DNA of 64,000 bases, taken from Microcaldota archaeon (GTDB taxonomy: Archaea > Micrarchaeota > Micrarchaeia > Micrarchaeales > Micrarchaeaceae). The notes below the pieces were generated by a model. That model was not told the DNA's origin. It searched no databases and saw nothing but the letters and a program-made list of their open reading frames with translations. Both the position numbers and the translations under genes were made by a program. This document shows, one piece after another, positions 16,253-25,476 of this stretch. Numbering within the stretch: the stretch's first letter is position 1; every line of letters begins with the position of its first letter. The stretch is taken from contig JAJZJM010000003.1 of the NCBI GenBank assembly GCA_021810105.1, forward strand, positions 62,001 through 126,000, in the 5' to 3' direction.

Positions 16253-17134
16253 TTAAGGTGCACTGTACCCAGAAGTCCATGCGCTTGTGTAGATTATGTT
16301 TGTGGGAGTGCCATCGTTGCCGTTGCCGCTGTAGTCATTGGCATTACCATTAAGAGGCCACCAACCAACAAGGTTCTGCAGGTTAATAGGTGCGCCACCT
16401 ATGCCCTCTTGATATAACTGCTGGATCTGCTGCGTTGAGAGGGAGGTGTTATAGAGTTGAATATTTAGAAGATAACCATTCAAGTCATAATTAGTGCAGC
16501 CAGGAGTAAGTTCGCCTATATAGCCGTAGCCGCCTGCATTTGTAGCTAGTGTATCGCCAACAGGAGCATTCCCCTTAAAATTACCATCTGTATAAATTCC
16601 TACGTCAGTAACATTGAATGTTCCTGCAACGAAAACCCATTGGTTGGTTGGTAGTGGCGCATCGCTTCCTGTGTCTATGGATCCACCAGCATTAGGGGTA
16701 ACTCTCATTTTAACATATCCGCCTTCTATAAAAAGTTCATATTGCGCATTGCAACTGCTCTGCTCATATATATCTGCCGATGAATTGGAATAAGCATTAA
16801 CCCACGCTGTTATTGTTAAAGAATTAACTATGTTTAATTGCTGCGAATTTCCAACATTTATATAGCTGTTTTGATCGCCATTGAACTGTGCCGCGTACTG
16901 CGGAAGTTCGCCGTTACATTGCCCTACCAAAGAGGTCTGCACAGAGTTTCTGAGCACTTCACATGATCCAGGTTGCGCTCTTGGAGCGAAATTTGCGCTG
17001 TTGAATACTCCTAAGGAGAAAAGCGCAACAAGAACAATCGCAATTATGAGTATTGCCCAGCCATATGTCATCAGGTACTCCATTGCGCTCTGGGACTTTT
17101 GACTATTTAATACAAAACTAATATGTTTTGGCAT
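16253..17134 (-). CDS. Class III signal (pilin-like) LamG-domain surface protein, copy A2
   Basis: Same architecture as A1: a prepilin-type N-terminus (LNSQKS followed by QSAMEYLMTYGWAILII), a GSCEVLRNSVQTSLVGQCNG segment with paired Cys, a divergent LamG core (LTITAWVNAYSNSSADIYEQ, VFVAGTFNVTDVGIY), and the invariant C-terminus ending YTSAWTSGYSAP. The ATG at 17134 is favoured over 17152 because an AT-rich TATA-like element (17152-17163) lies at leaderless distance. It is followed 67 nt later by A1. The 3' end is nearly identical at the DNA level to the other copies. Confidence 0.88.
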   Translation of the reverse strand: MPKHISFVLNSQKSQSAMEYLMTYGWAILIIAIVLVALFSLGVFNSANFAPRAQPGSCEVLRNSVQTSLVGQCNGELPQYAAQFNGDQNSYINVGNSQQLNIVNSLTITAWVNAYSNSSADIYEQSSCNAQYELFIEGGYVKMRVTPNAGGSIDTGSDAPLPTNQWVFVAGTFNVTDVGIYTDGNFKGNAPVGDTLATNAGGYGYIGELTPGCTNYDLNGYLLNIQLYNTSLSTQQIQQLYQEGIGGAPINLQNLVGWWPLNGNANDYSGNGNDGTPTNIIYTSAWTSGYSAP

Positions 17135-17160
17135 AAATATCGGTTTCAGCACAAATTTAT

Positions 17161-17898
17161 TTAAAGTGCTCTTAAGCTACTGATACTTCCAAAATTAATA
17201 GTAGATCCATATCCTATTGCAATTGCCTGCATGCTATCCACGTTTGCCTTTTTGAATACAGGTGACAATAACTCCTCTTTTGGATAAAGGTTTATCTCCG
17301 TTCCAGAAGCAAAATAATTGCTTGCTGGTATCACAAGAAGTTTCTTTCCATATAGGCTCCCGTAAAGAAAACATCGCAGTTTTTCTTTCTTGCCAGCTTT
17401 ATTGAATACAGCAATTGAAGGGTGTTCATGCCCCATTATCATAAATTTTGTTTTAGAAGATTTTGCAGGCAACGCCTCCCCATGGAAAAAAAGATATCCG
17501 TTCTCTGCGAATTCCTGTCCATGTATCTCCAATTTAAAAGGTTCCTTGTACCTCTCTACAAAATTGTCATGATTTCCCTTCACTATGGTTAGCCTAATTC
17601 CCTTCTCTTTCACGAATCTTAGAAGGTCTATCAGTTCATTAAGCTCCTCTGTCTCTACAGTTGAGAACTCATTCTTGATATCCCCGTCTATTATTAGCCT
17701 ATCAGCGCCGGTTTTTCTAATGCATGCATCCAGCATCTCAAGCAGATGCTTTAGGTTTACCTTTGGGATTAACATTCCCCTCTTCGCCATTACGCCTTCA
17801 TAGCCAAGATGCGGGTCGGATATGACTATAGAATTTAGGCTTCTTATAAAAGCCGCAGGCATCCCGTCTATGAGCTCCACATCATCATTTAGCCGCAT
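17161..17898 (-). CDS. SbcD-related archaeal metallophosphoesterase
   Basis: A calcineurin-like phosphoesterase of 245 residues with the metal motifs ISDPHLGYEG, IDGDIKNEF, VKGNHDN, FFHGEA and MGHEHPSI. It resembles the archaeal SbcD/Mre11-related small phosphoesterases rather than true Mre11, lacking the capping domain. The start overlaps the 3' end of the Lhr helicase gene by 14 nt, so the two are translated from one transcript and probably act together on nucleic acid ends. It shares a promoter region with the divergently ending LamG pilins only by proximity. Confidence 0.9.
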   Translation of the reverse strand: MRLNDDVELIDGMPAAFIRSLNSIVISDPHLGYEGVMAKRGMLIPKVNLKHLLEMLDACIRKTGADRLIIDGDIKNEFSTVETEELNELIDLLRFVKEKGIRLTIVKGNHDNFVERYKEPFKLEIHGQEFAENGYLFFHGEALPAKSSKTKFMIMGHEHPSIAVFNKAGKKEKLRCFLYGSLYGKKLLVIPASNYFASGTEINLYPKEELLSPVFKKANVDSMQAIAIGYGSTINFGSISSLRAL

Positions 17899-20569
17899 TC
17901 CTTACACCTATCCTTTCCAGCACCAGTTTGTGGAGGACCTTCAAATACTCTTGCCTTTCCTTCATCAGTACTACATCAGCATGCCCAAATGCTATTATGT
18001 TGTGCGAAAACGGGGATGGAGAAGGGGTCTTTATAAATTTGTATTTTATTTTTGATTTTTTTATTTCCTCTATTATGTTCCTTACCCTATTCAAATCCAT
18101 TACATCTTCAAATATCTCCCTGTACGTCTCCTTTATTATTGGAAAATCCTTGTCTATCTCTTCGGCTGCCTTGAGTATTAGCTGCGAGTTAACCTGCTGC
18201 CTTCCCACTGTCATCTTGTATCCCTTATAATTCCTGAGTATCATGAAGCTTCTAGCGGCAACGTGCCTGAACCTCCTTTTCATGAGTTCGGTTTTCCTTA
18301 TATTCCTCTTAAGCATTGCTTCAACATCCATTGATACAAGATCGGAGAAAAGGTCTTTTATCAGGTTTTTATCCACTTCTATCTCATCATCTGTAGAAAG
18401 AACAAACCCATTGTCATTTACCATTATGGCTACATCTATGTCCATGATTTCTCCCATGATCATGGCAAAAAGCCTAGACAAGGCGTCATTCACCCGTCTG
18501 CCGAAGAGAGAATGAAATACAATTGTGGTTTTGTTAGAGTTGTCCTCTTTTGTTGATTCTATAAGGATCATCTCATTATTCGGAATGGTTTTTGCAAAAA
18601 GTATCTGCTCTGCAAAGTACCCGAACAATGCCACCTTGGCTTTTTCATCTATAGGGAAATCTTTGAGGAAATCAAAAGCTTTTTCAGGTATATCCTCCAA
18701 GTAGACTCTTCCCTTTCCAAGAGGCTTTTTCACGCATTTGCTAACTACGTCCCCGAAGCGCTTTCTGAATTTCCCAATTTCTACTGCAAGCTCGTAGCTT
18801 AGAGGCAGCTGCTCAGAAAACCATGGCGGTATTGTTGGCGCAGCTGCAGCCGCATCGCTCACATAGCACTTCATTCCTCTTGCGTATTCAAATTTGTAAA
18901 GCCGTCCTCCCAAAGTGAATATATCTCCGGGTTTCAACCTGGTAAGAAATTCTTCTTCTATACTGCCGATCCATTTCTTTGTTTTTGTCATTATTACATT
19001 GACTGCTACCTCGTCGGGTATTGTGCCCAGATTAAGCATATATATTACTTTTATGAAGCGGCCGCGCTTGCCGAAAGTCTTCTCAGCCTCATCATACCAG
19101 ATTTTTCCGTAAACTCTTCTACTTTCCAGGCCAACATAACTTCCTGCAAGGTAATTTACAAGAGAGATGAAATCTTTTTTATCTAGGTTATGATACGGAT
19201 ACGCATTCCTTATTAGTCCAAATGCATCATCTATCTTCCATTTTGAGCTCAGCGACATTCCTACTATGTGCTGTGCAAGAACGTCGAGTGCATTTTTAGG
19301 AGTATTAAACGAGTCTAAAATCTTTTCCTTTGCGGATTTCATCATAACCGTGCATTCTACCAGATCATCCCTTGTTAGTACGATATCCTCTCCTCTGGCG
19401 ACCTCCCTAAAACTATGCCCCGCCCTGCCGAATCTCTGCACCGCCCTTGTTACGCTTTTGGACGATCCTATCTGTATTACATTGTCTATCGATCCTATGT
19501 CTATGCCCAACTCAAGACTTGTAGATGAAACAGCGCAGCGCAGAGAGCCTTTTTTAAGCAGCTCCTCAACCTCAAGCCTGGATTCCCTTGACAAAGAGCC
19601 GTGATGCGCAGCGATATCTTCCCCATATCCGAACCTTTTCTTAAGATTGAATACCACTCTCTCAGTTCCGCTTCTTGTATTCGTGAATATGAGTGCTGTC
19701 TTGCTGCTTTTTATTATCCTGTTTATCTCATCATACATCTGAACCTCTACCTCTTCTCCAGAAGTATATATCAGGTCTTTAACCGGGCTTATTACTTTAA
19801 CATCTATCTCTTTGCTCCAAGATGCATCAACAATATTGCAATCTCTCTCGGTTTCCCCACTATATCCTACAAGGAACCTGGCCGCCTCCTCCATTGGATA
19901 TAATGTGGCTCCCAAGCCTATCCTGGTGAAATCAAAATCAGATGCCCAAGCCAGCCTCTCTAATGACAATGAGAGGTGCACTCCCCTCTTGTTATTCGCC
20001 AGCTCATGCAGTTCATCAACAATGACATACTCCACTCCCTTGAATTTTTCCACGAATTTTTCAGAGTTTAGTATTATTGCGAGGCTTTCAGGAGTGGTTA
20101 CAAATATGTTCGGAGGGTGCTCCAGCTGCGCCCTTCTCTCTTTCTGAGGGGTGTCTCCCGTCCTTACGGCTATCGTAACTTTCTTTATATTTTCTTTAAC
20201 TATCGATACCCCTTTCTTTTCCAGGATCTCATTATATATTTCATCAAGTGGCCTTGCAAGATTTCTGTGTATGTCATTATTCAAAGCCTTCAATGGCGAT
20301 ATGTATATGCAATAGACCCTGTCCTCAAGACTTCCTTCCAAAGACAGGTTGAAAAGCCTGCTTATTACAGAAAGAAACGCAGACATGGTTTTTCCGCTAC
20401 CTGTAGGCGCGGCTATCAGAGTATTCTTCTTTTCGGTTATAAGCTTGAATGAATACTTCTGCGGCGGAGTAAGCTCCTTAAAATTCCTTAAGAACCACGA
20501 TCTTGCATAAGGGTTGAGCGCCGCAAGGCTCTCCTCGTTAGAAAAAGGGGTCCCCACCTTTATAATCAT
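17885..20569 (-). CDS. lhr: Lhr-type ATP-dependent helicase
   Basis: A superfamily 2 3'-5' helicase of 894 residues. Motifs in order: PQKYSF (Q-like), Walker A APTGSGKT (~55), IYISPLKAL, VTTPESLA, DELH (~167, DELH rather than the usual DEVH), GLGAT, ALIFTNTRSGTE, STSLELGIDIG and QRFGRAGH. The C-terminal third matches the Lhr-core winged-helix and helical region. Lhr proteins unwind branched DNA or DNA-RNA hybrids in repair. It forms an overlapping pair with the SbcD-like phosphoesterase. Confidence 0.95.
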   Translation of the reverse strand: MIIKVGTPFSNEESLAALNPYARSWFLRNFKELTPPQKYSFKLITEKKNTLIAAPTGSGKTMSAFLSVISRLFNLSLEGSLEDRVYCIYISPLKALNNDIHRNLARPLDEIYNEILEKKGVSIVKENIKKVTIAVRTGDTPQKERRAQLEHPPNIFVTTPESLAIILNSEKFVEKFKGVEYVIVDELHELANNKRGVHLSLSLERLAWASDFDFTRIGLGATLYPMEEAARFLVGYSGETERDCNIVDASWSKEIDVKVISPVKDLIYTSGEEVEVQMYDEINRIIKSSKTALIFTNTRSGTERVVFNLKKRFGYGEDIAAHHGSLSRESRLEVEELLKKGSLRCAVSSTSLELGIDIGSIDNVIQIGSSKSVTRAVQRFGRAGHSFREVARGEDIVLTRDDLVECTVMMKSAKEKILDSFNTPKNALDVLAQHIVGMSLSSKWKIDDAFGLIRNAYPYHNLDKKDFISLVNYLAGSYVGLESRRVYGKIWYDEAEKTFGKRGRFIKVIYMLNLGTIPDEVAVNVIMTKTKKWIGSIEEEFLTRLKPGDIFTLGGRLYKFEYARGMKCYVSDAAAAAPTIPPWFSEQLPLSYELAVEIGKFRKRFGDVVSKCVKKPLGKGRVYLEDIPEKAFDFLKDFPIDEKAKVALFGYFAEQILFAKTIPNNEMILIESTKEDNSNKTTIVFHSLFGRRVNDALSRLFAMIMGEIMDIDVAIMVNDNGFVLSTDDEIEVDKNLIKDLFSDLVSMDVEAMLKRNIRKTELMKRRFRHVAARSFMILRNYKGYKMTVGRQQVNSQLILKAAEEIDKDFPIIKETYREIFEDVMDLNRVRNIIEEIKKSKIKYKFIKTPSPSPFSHNIIAFGHADVVLMKERQEYLKVLHKLVLERIGVRNAAK

Positions 20570-20619
20570 CTTAGGTCACGCAGATGCAACTTCTCATTTT
20601 AAATATAAATTAATGGAGG

Positions 20620-20976
20620 TTATTTGTATATAGAGCGGTATACGGTTCCAGCATCGTCTGTTATTACAATGCATTCGCCTTCGCATTCTATGAGACAAGC
20701 CTGGCAAAGTATGCACGCACTGCCGTTTACGCCCACAGATATGCCTCCACTGCTTCCGTCGTGCTTGTCCGCAAAGTGCTTATGGCCGTCATTAACATCC
20801 TTCCATTTAGCAAGTATGTCCGCGTCAGGCGTTCCCTTCCATTTATCTGCCTCAGGTGCATGGTCGTTATTAACATCAGGAGAATCCCTGTCTTTCATCT
20901 CAAACACAGCAACAGGACAAACATCATGGCAATGCGAGCATCCCGTACATTTATGCTTCTCTACCCATACGTCCAT
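20620..20976 (-). CDS. 2[4Fe-4S] ferredoxin with an unusual central insert
   Basis: The first cluster motif CTGCSHCHDVCP (~residue 10) and the second CILCQACLIECEGEC (~88) are separated by about 65 residues, instead of the ~25-30 of a plain bacterial-type ferredoxin. The insert is rich in Asp, His, Lys and Gly (HAPEADKW, DVNDGHKHFADKHDG) and might bind a metal, loosely like the zinc site in some archaeal ferredoxins. It likely carries electrons for an oxidoreductase not in this window. An AATTTATAG element near 21010-21020 could be its TATA. Confidence 0.87.
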   Translation of the reverse strand: MDVWVEKHKCTGCSHCHDVCPVAVFEMKDRDSPDVNNDHAPEADKWKGTPDADILAKWKDVNDGHKHFADKHDGSSGGISVGVNGSACILCQACLIECEGECIVITDDAGTVYRSIYK

Positions 20977-21042
20977 AATATCATCTACAAAAGTTTAGAT
21001 TGTGCAGAAACTATAAATTACTTTCTTTGAACAGCGAGCATT

Positions 21043-21061
21043 CAGCCGCAAATGCGGTCTG
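21043..21061 (-). terminator. Hairpin downstream of the L12 gene
   Basis: CAGCCGC-AAAT-GCGG-T-CTG forms a 7-bp stem with one bulge, starting about 20 nt after the L12 stop on the minus strand. It has no strong T-run, so it may be a 3'-end structure rather than a classical terminator. Confidence 0.35.
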
Positions 21062-21079
21062 CATGCCGCCGCCCTAAGA

Positions 21080-21385
21080 TCAACCGAATAATCCTGCCAA
21101 CCCTGTAGTTGCCTCTTCTTCGCTTTTCTTCTCTTCTTCAGGCTTCTTCTGGGCCTTCTGGTGTGCGCCTTCCTGCTGTGCCTGTGGCGCAGCTGCTGCG
21201 GTCTGCATGCTTTGGGCATTCTTTATTATGTCCTTTATGTTTACGCCCTTCAACGATGCTACCATGGCCTTTGCCCTTGCCTCGTCAGGAGTCATTCCTG
21301 CCGCCTTTACAATATCCATGAGGCTCTGTTCTGTGACTTCTTTTCCTGCTGCGTCTAGAAGCAATGCTGCATATACATATTCCAT
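21080..21385 (-). CDS. rpl12: Ribosomal stalk protein P1 (L12)
   Basis: The archaeal P1-type stalk protein, 101 residues. The N-terminal dimerisation region MEYVYAALLLDAAGKEVTE is followed by a helical core, an Ala/Gln/Glu-rich hinge and the acidic factor-binding tail ending ATTGLAGLFG. It recruits translational GTPases. AAGGTG with GG 9 nt before the ATG is a textbook site here. Third gene of the L1-L10-L12 operon. Confidence 0.95.
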   Translation of the reverse strand: MEYVYAALLLDAAGKEVTEQSLMDIVKAAGMTPDEARAKAMVASLKGVNIKDIIKNAQSMQTAAAAPQAQQEGAHQKAQKKPEEEKKSEEEATTGLAGLFG

Positions 21386-21422
21386 ACTTTCACCTTTTTA
21401 TCATAATTGCATATTCGGTTTA

Positions 21423-22262
21423 TTAGCTCTTGCCATTATCTGCATTTCCAAGCGCTGATGCCTGCGCCGAGGCTCTTCCTATTAGCAGTTCTATTATTCC
21501 CGGCTCGTATGCCTTGGCTTCCAATCCCAAAGCGAGCGCCTGCAGGTAAGCCTTGACTACAAGAGGCTTTAGCGTGTATTCATTTACCTCCCCAATTTCA
21601 ATGCATATCGTGTAGGCTTCCATAAATGCTTTTGAGAGCCCTGTAATTGTCTTCTCTGCTGATATGTCAAGAACGTCTTTTCTAAATATAATTCCATTGG
21701 ACAGCAGGGAAACCGGCTCTATTACAGCTTTGAAAGGGGCCACTCCCAGAGTATGCAGCACCTTGGCTGCGGTAGATGTTATAGTCTCGCCCTTCTTTAC
21801 CAGCACTTTGCTTTTTGATATCATCACCTTCCCTTTCTGTATCTGCACATCTACGCCGGCCTGCTTCAGTTCTGTAACGGCCTGCCCTGGCTGCAGGCTT
21901 GTCTCTCCAGCTTCTATATTGATGTCTGCTGGGGCTATCTGCTTCGGCTTTGCTGCAAGCTTAATCTCATTAGACTTGAACGCCTTATATATCTCAAATG
22001 GGTCTGCATTGCTTAACACGATTGCAGATGTCCCTGACAGGTTCTCGGTTAGCTTCTCCGTCCTCTCTTCGCTTTTTAACACTCTCTCTAATATGTTCTT
22101 TTTGCCCAAGATAAGCCTTATCTCGCTCTTCATGCCATTTCTTGTCTTCTGAAGCAGCCTGTCCGGTATGCCTGAGAGGTTTATTACTCCCACAGTGCTG
22201 TATTTCGACATGGCCTTTGCTGCCTCTTTTACAAAGCCCTCTTTTTCTTTTTTACTCAGCAT
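21423..22262 (-). CDS. rpl10: Ribosomal protein L10 (P0, stalk base)
   Basis: The 279-residue P0/L10 protein anchors P1 dimers and binds 23S rRNA. The N-terminal rRNA-binding domain (GVINLSGIPDRLLQKTRNGM, KSEIRLILGKKNILERVL) and the insert domain (IAPADINIEAGETSLQPGQA) are evident. The C-terminal helices hold the P1 sites. The final residues (SAQASALGNADNGKS) lack the GLGxLF peptide seen in many archaeal P0 proteins. GG lies 9 nt upstream of the ATG. It lies between L1 and L12. Confidence 0.95.
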   Translation of the reverse strand: MLSKKEKEGFVKEAAKAMSKYSTVGVINLSGIPDRLLQKTRNGMKSEIRLILGKKNILERVLKSEERTEKLTENLSGTSAIVLSNADPFEIYKAFKSNEIKLAAKPKQIAPADINIEAGETSLQPGQAVTELKQAGVDVQIQKGKVMISKSKVLVKKGETITSTAAKVLHTLGVAPFKAVIEPVSLLSNGIIFRKDVLDISAEKTITGLSKAFMEAYTICIEIGEVNEYTLKPLVVKAYLQALALGLEAKAYEPGIIELLIGRASAQASALGNADNGKS

Positions 22263-22275
22263 AATTGCACCAGTT

Positions 22276-22905
22276 TCAGATTAGCCTCAGTGGAGGCGCC
22301 ATAGTTAATTTCACATAAACTGACTTTATATTCTGCTTTCCTGTCTTCTTGGCCACAACAGAGAGAGTTTCATCAATATTCGCAGATATGGCATCCTTCT
22401 CCATTTTTTCCGTGCCTACGCTGCAATGCACAGTTGGAAGATATTTTCCTTTGCTTCTGATGTATATCGATTTTCCCATGCCTCCCAATATGTTGGATAT
22501 GTCTCCTATTATTGGTCTTGGCATCTTGTTGCGCGGACCGAGGAATTGTCCTAGCTGTCTCGCTATTACCGGCATAAGCGCAGGTTGAGCAACAAGTTCG
22601 TACTGGAGCAGATCTCCTAGCCTCTTCTTATCGCTTGCTATTGTCTGTATTTCAGAGCCAGGTACTATTATAGCACCAAGCTGCTTTGCTTTAGAGTTTA
22701 TTACATTATCATCAGAGAAGACTAGCACTTTGCTTACTCTTCCGTTGCCGTTCGGCAATTTTACTTCAAGGTTGAGCCTGTTATCCTGCTTTGAGAAGTC
22801 TATTCCAGAGAAATTTATTGAAAGGTCAATGCTCTGGGTAAACTTGCGTTTGCCCTTATTTGCCTCTATATACTCTCCTAGCTTCTCAATAGCTTCTTTT
22901 TCCAT
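22276..22905 (-). CDS. rpl1: Ribosomal protein L1
   Basis: L1 binds 23S rRNA at the E-site stalk and in many archaea represses its own operon. The ATG at 22905 is preceded by GGAGGGATTC, the strongest Shine-Dalgarno in the window, so the longer frame starting at 23010 is rejected. Family motifs: DDNVINSKAKQLGAIIVPGS, then GPRNKMPRP and KYLPTVHCSVGTEKM. Length (209) is normal. It is first in the L1-L10-L12 operon, with a TATA-like TTTATAAAT near 22970. Confidence 0.95.
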   Translation of the reverse strand: MEKEAIEKLGEYIEANKGKRKFTQSIDLSINFSGIDFSKQDNRLNLEVKLPNGNGRVSKVLVFSDDNVINSKAKQLGAIIVPGSEIQTIASDKKRLGDLLQYELVAQPALMPVIARQLGQFLGPRNKMPRPIIGDISNILGGMGKSIYIRSKGKYLPTVHCSVGTEKMEKDAISANIDETLSVVAKKTGKQNIKSVYVKLTMAPPLRLI

Positions 22906-23032
22906 ATGAATCCCTCCTGCAATTTGCAGTTCTGCGGGAAAAACAGACAATATAGATAGCCCAATCAGATTTATAAATGTAGCGCAAAATTCTGGTTTGG
23001 CTGCTGCCATATAGCTAACGCAGTGCTATGGT

Positions 23033-23067
23033 GAGATATGCGTGCCTGCTGCGCAGGTGCACATCTC
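23033..23067 (-). terminator. Hairpin just downstream of ribonucleotide reductase
   Basis: GAGAT (23033-23037) pairs with ATCTC (23063-23067) and CCTGC (23045-23049) with GCAGG (23053-23057), with GTG/CAC between them and a TGC loop. The structure begins 9 nt after the reductase stop and upstream of the L1 promoter. It probably marks or stabilises the mRNA 3' end. Confidence 0.4.
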
Positions 23068-23075
23068 TATAGCTA

Positions 23076-25355
23076 TTAGCCGCATAGGCTATGTCCGCAT
23101 TTCGGGCAGGTAAAGCATCCCTCTGCAGCTATCATGCCTGTTCCACACTCCGAGCATTTGGTCTCCATTTTAGAGGATATCACATAAGTTCCGGCTCCCT
23201 CCTTTATCGCAGCCATGCTAACTCCCTGCGCCTCCTCCTTGATGTGCCCTTTCTTAATTTCTGTGAATTTCTCAATGCGCTGCTGAGCATCCCTATCAAC
23301 AGCTTGGAGTACCTGGGTGCTCTTGCTGCTGTCTCTGTATACTGTTATTCCTTTGCAGCCAAGCTCATAAGAGATCTTGTAAGCGGTTTCTATGTCTTGG
23401 GGTGTGGCCCAGCTTGGGAAGTTTATTGTCTTAGAAACTCCATTGTCTACATACTTCTGGAATGCAGCCTGCATCTTGACATGCCATTCTGGCGATATGT
23501 CATATGCTGTTACGAAAAGGCGCCTTTCCTCAATCGGTATCTGGTCTATATTCTGTATTGAGACCTGCCCAGCAAGCCCTTTCATAAGCTCTTCCGAATA
23601 ATATCCGTTCTCCAATGCCCTTCTCTCGAACTCATTGTTTACCTCTACTAGATTGTATCCGAGACTCTCTCTTACGTTTCTTAGGTAAACCACAGAGAAT
23701 ATCGGTTCTATTCCTTGAGAAGTGCCCCCCGCTATTATGCTTATTGTGCCAGTAGGCGCTATGGTTGTAACTGTGGAATTCCTGAGCGGCTTATATCCCA
23801 GTCTATACCAGATGCTATCTTTAAATGCCGGGAATGGACCTCTCTCAACCGCAAGCTCCTGGCTCATCTTCCTTCCCTGTTCTGATATGAAAGACATTAC
23901 CTGTTCAGCCAGCAGCAATGCCTCGTTGCTGTCGTACCTAATCCCAAGTTTTATGAGCATATCAGCCCATCCCATTACTCCTAGCCCTATTCTTCTTATC
24001 TGTTGTACAACCTCCCTTATCTGCGGCAGCGGATAGCTGTTGGCGTCTATTACATCGTCGAGGAAGCGCACTCCCAACCTCGTTACTCTTTTAAGTTCCT
24101 CCCAATCTACCTCGAAATGATGGTCTGTCTGCTTTACCATCATTGCCAGGTTTATAGAACCCAGATTGCATGCGTCAAAAGGATAAAGCGGTTGTTCTCC
24201 GCAAGGGTTTGTTGACTCTATTGGGCCGTATTTTGGCGTAGGGTTGGAGAAGCTCGAGTTTATCCTGTCAAGGAATACCAATCCAGGGTCTCCTGTCTTC
24301 CACGCCATTGTCACTATCAGATTCCATATCGCCCTGGCATTTAGCTTGCCTACAGCTCTTCCGTTTCTGGGGTTGATAAGGTCATAATCCTTGTTCTCTG
24401 TCAGCGCTTTCATAAACTTCTCAGTTATCGCAACAGATATGTTGAAATTGCGCATTACGCCCTCATTCTCCTTCAGCATTATGAAATCAAGTATGTCGGG
24501 GTGGTCTACACGCAGTATTCCCATATTCGCCCCTCTTCTTTTTCCTCCCTGCTTTATCTGCTCTGTAGCTATGTCGAATATTTTCATGAAAGAGATCGGT
24601 CCTGATGCAATTCCGCTAGATGATTTTACAACGTCGTTGTGCGGCCTAAGCCTTGAGAAGGCAAATCCCGTTCCCCCTCCTGTCTTATGTATGACGGCGG
24701 CATATTTTATCGCATCAAATATCTCCTCCATCGAGTCTCCTACAGGTATGACAAAGCATGCGCTTAACTGGCCCTTCTCTATTCCCGCATTCATCAGTGT
24801 TGGAGAGTTAGGCATGAACTTGAACGAGGTCATCGCATCAAAATACTCCTTAGCTATGCTGTTTATCTCTTCGGTCTTTTTTCCAAAATTCGTTTCAGCA
24901 CGTGCAACTGCACCAGCCACTCTCTCAAATAGCTGCCTTGGAGTCTCCTTTACTTTTAGATCATCATCCTTCATCAGGTATCTTGCAGCAAGTACCATCA
25001 GGCTGTTTATCGGTAATTTAAGGTCGTCATCGGTTATTCCCAGAGAGGCTTTGAATGCCCTTACCTCCGCCCTTTTATGCCTGTAAAGTATATAGCATTT
25101 AGCGACTGCCGGGTCTGCTTCCATAAGCTTCTTCTCTACAGTATCCTGTATCTCCTCAACTGTCAATTCCTGTTTGCCAGTTGCATCTATCGCTTTCATT
25201 ACGGTTTCAGAGGCCTTTTTTGCAGTTGATATGCTCTCCTCCAATGGTTTATCAATATAAACGCTATTGTATGCTTTGCTTATCGCATTTACAATTTTCC
25301 CACTGTCGAATTCAACTCTCTCCCCATTTCTTTTTATTACAAACCCGGTCGCCAT
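23076..25355 (-). CDS. nrdJ: Adenosylcobalamin-dependent (class II) ribonucleoside-diphosphate reductase
   Basis: Makes deoxyribonucleotides with a B12 radical. An N-terminal ATP-cone (KRNGERVEFDSGKIVNAISK) is followed by the barrel with MPNSPTLMNAG, the redox Cys in QLSACFVIPVGDSM, HKTGGGTGFAFSRLRP, the radical-site Cys in NPCGEQPL, and APTGTISIIAGGTSQGIEP. The C-terminus has a Cys-rich tail (CSECGTGM...CPKCGHSLCG) that re-reduces the active site. About 759 residues without an intein. The ATG at 25355 has GGGGGAG upstream. No class I small subunit is seen nearby. Confidence 0.95.
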   Translation of the reverse strand: MATGFVIKRNGERVEFDSGKIVNAISKAYNSVYIDKPLEESISTAKKASETVMKAIDATGKQELTVEEIQDTVEKKLMEADPAVAKCYILYRHKRAEVRAFKASLGITDDDLKLPINSLMVLAARYLMKDDDLKVKETPRQLFERVAGAVARAETNFGKKTEEINSIAKEYFDAMTSFKFMPNSPTLMNAGIEKGQLSACFVIPVGDSMEEIFDAIKYAAVIHKTGGGTGFAFSRLRPHNDVVKSSSGIASGPISFMKIFDIATEQIKQGGKRRGANMGILRVDHPDILDFIMLKENEGVMRNFNISVAITEKFMKALTENKDYDLINPRNGRAVGKLNARAIWNLIVTMAWKTGDPGLVFLDRINSSFSNPTPKYGPIESTNPCGEQPLYPFDACNLGSINLAMMVKQTDHHFEVDWEELKRVTRLGVRFLDDVIDANSYPLPQIREVVQQIRRIGLGVMGWADMLIKLGIRYDSNEALLLAEQVMSFISEQGRKMSQELAVERGPFPAFKDSIWYRLGYKPLRNSTVTTIAPTGTISIIAGGTSQGIEPIFSVVYLRNVRESLGYNLVEVNNEFERRALENGYYSEELMKGLAGQVSIQNIDQIPIEERRLFVTAYDISPEWHVKMQAAFQKYVDNGVSKTINFPSWATPQDIETAYKISYELGCKGITVYRDSSKSTQVLQAVDRDAQQRIEKFTEIKKGHIKEEAQGVSMAAIKEGAGTYVISSKMETKCSECGTGMIAAEGCFTCPKCGHSLCG

Positions 25356-25476
25356 ACACTCCCCCAATATGTAAAATAATCTACCCTAATGCTTAAAAAG
25401 CATTTTAATTTTTTATGCACCGCTAATGCATGTTCTGTTATTTATGTTCAAAAAAATATATAACGCTCCGCATCAA

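Noticed and set aside
22906-23010. Longer L1 protein starting at 23010
   Set aside because: The extra 35 residues are not L1-like and cover the TATA and Shine-Dalgarno elements.
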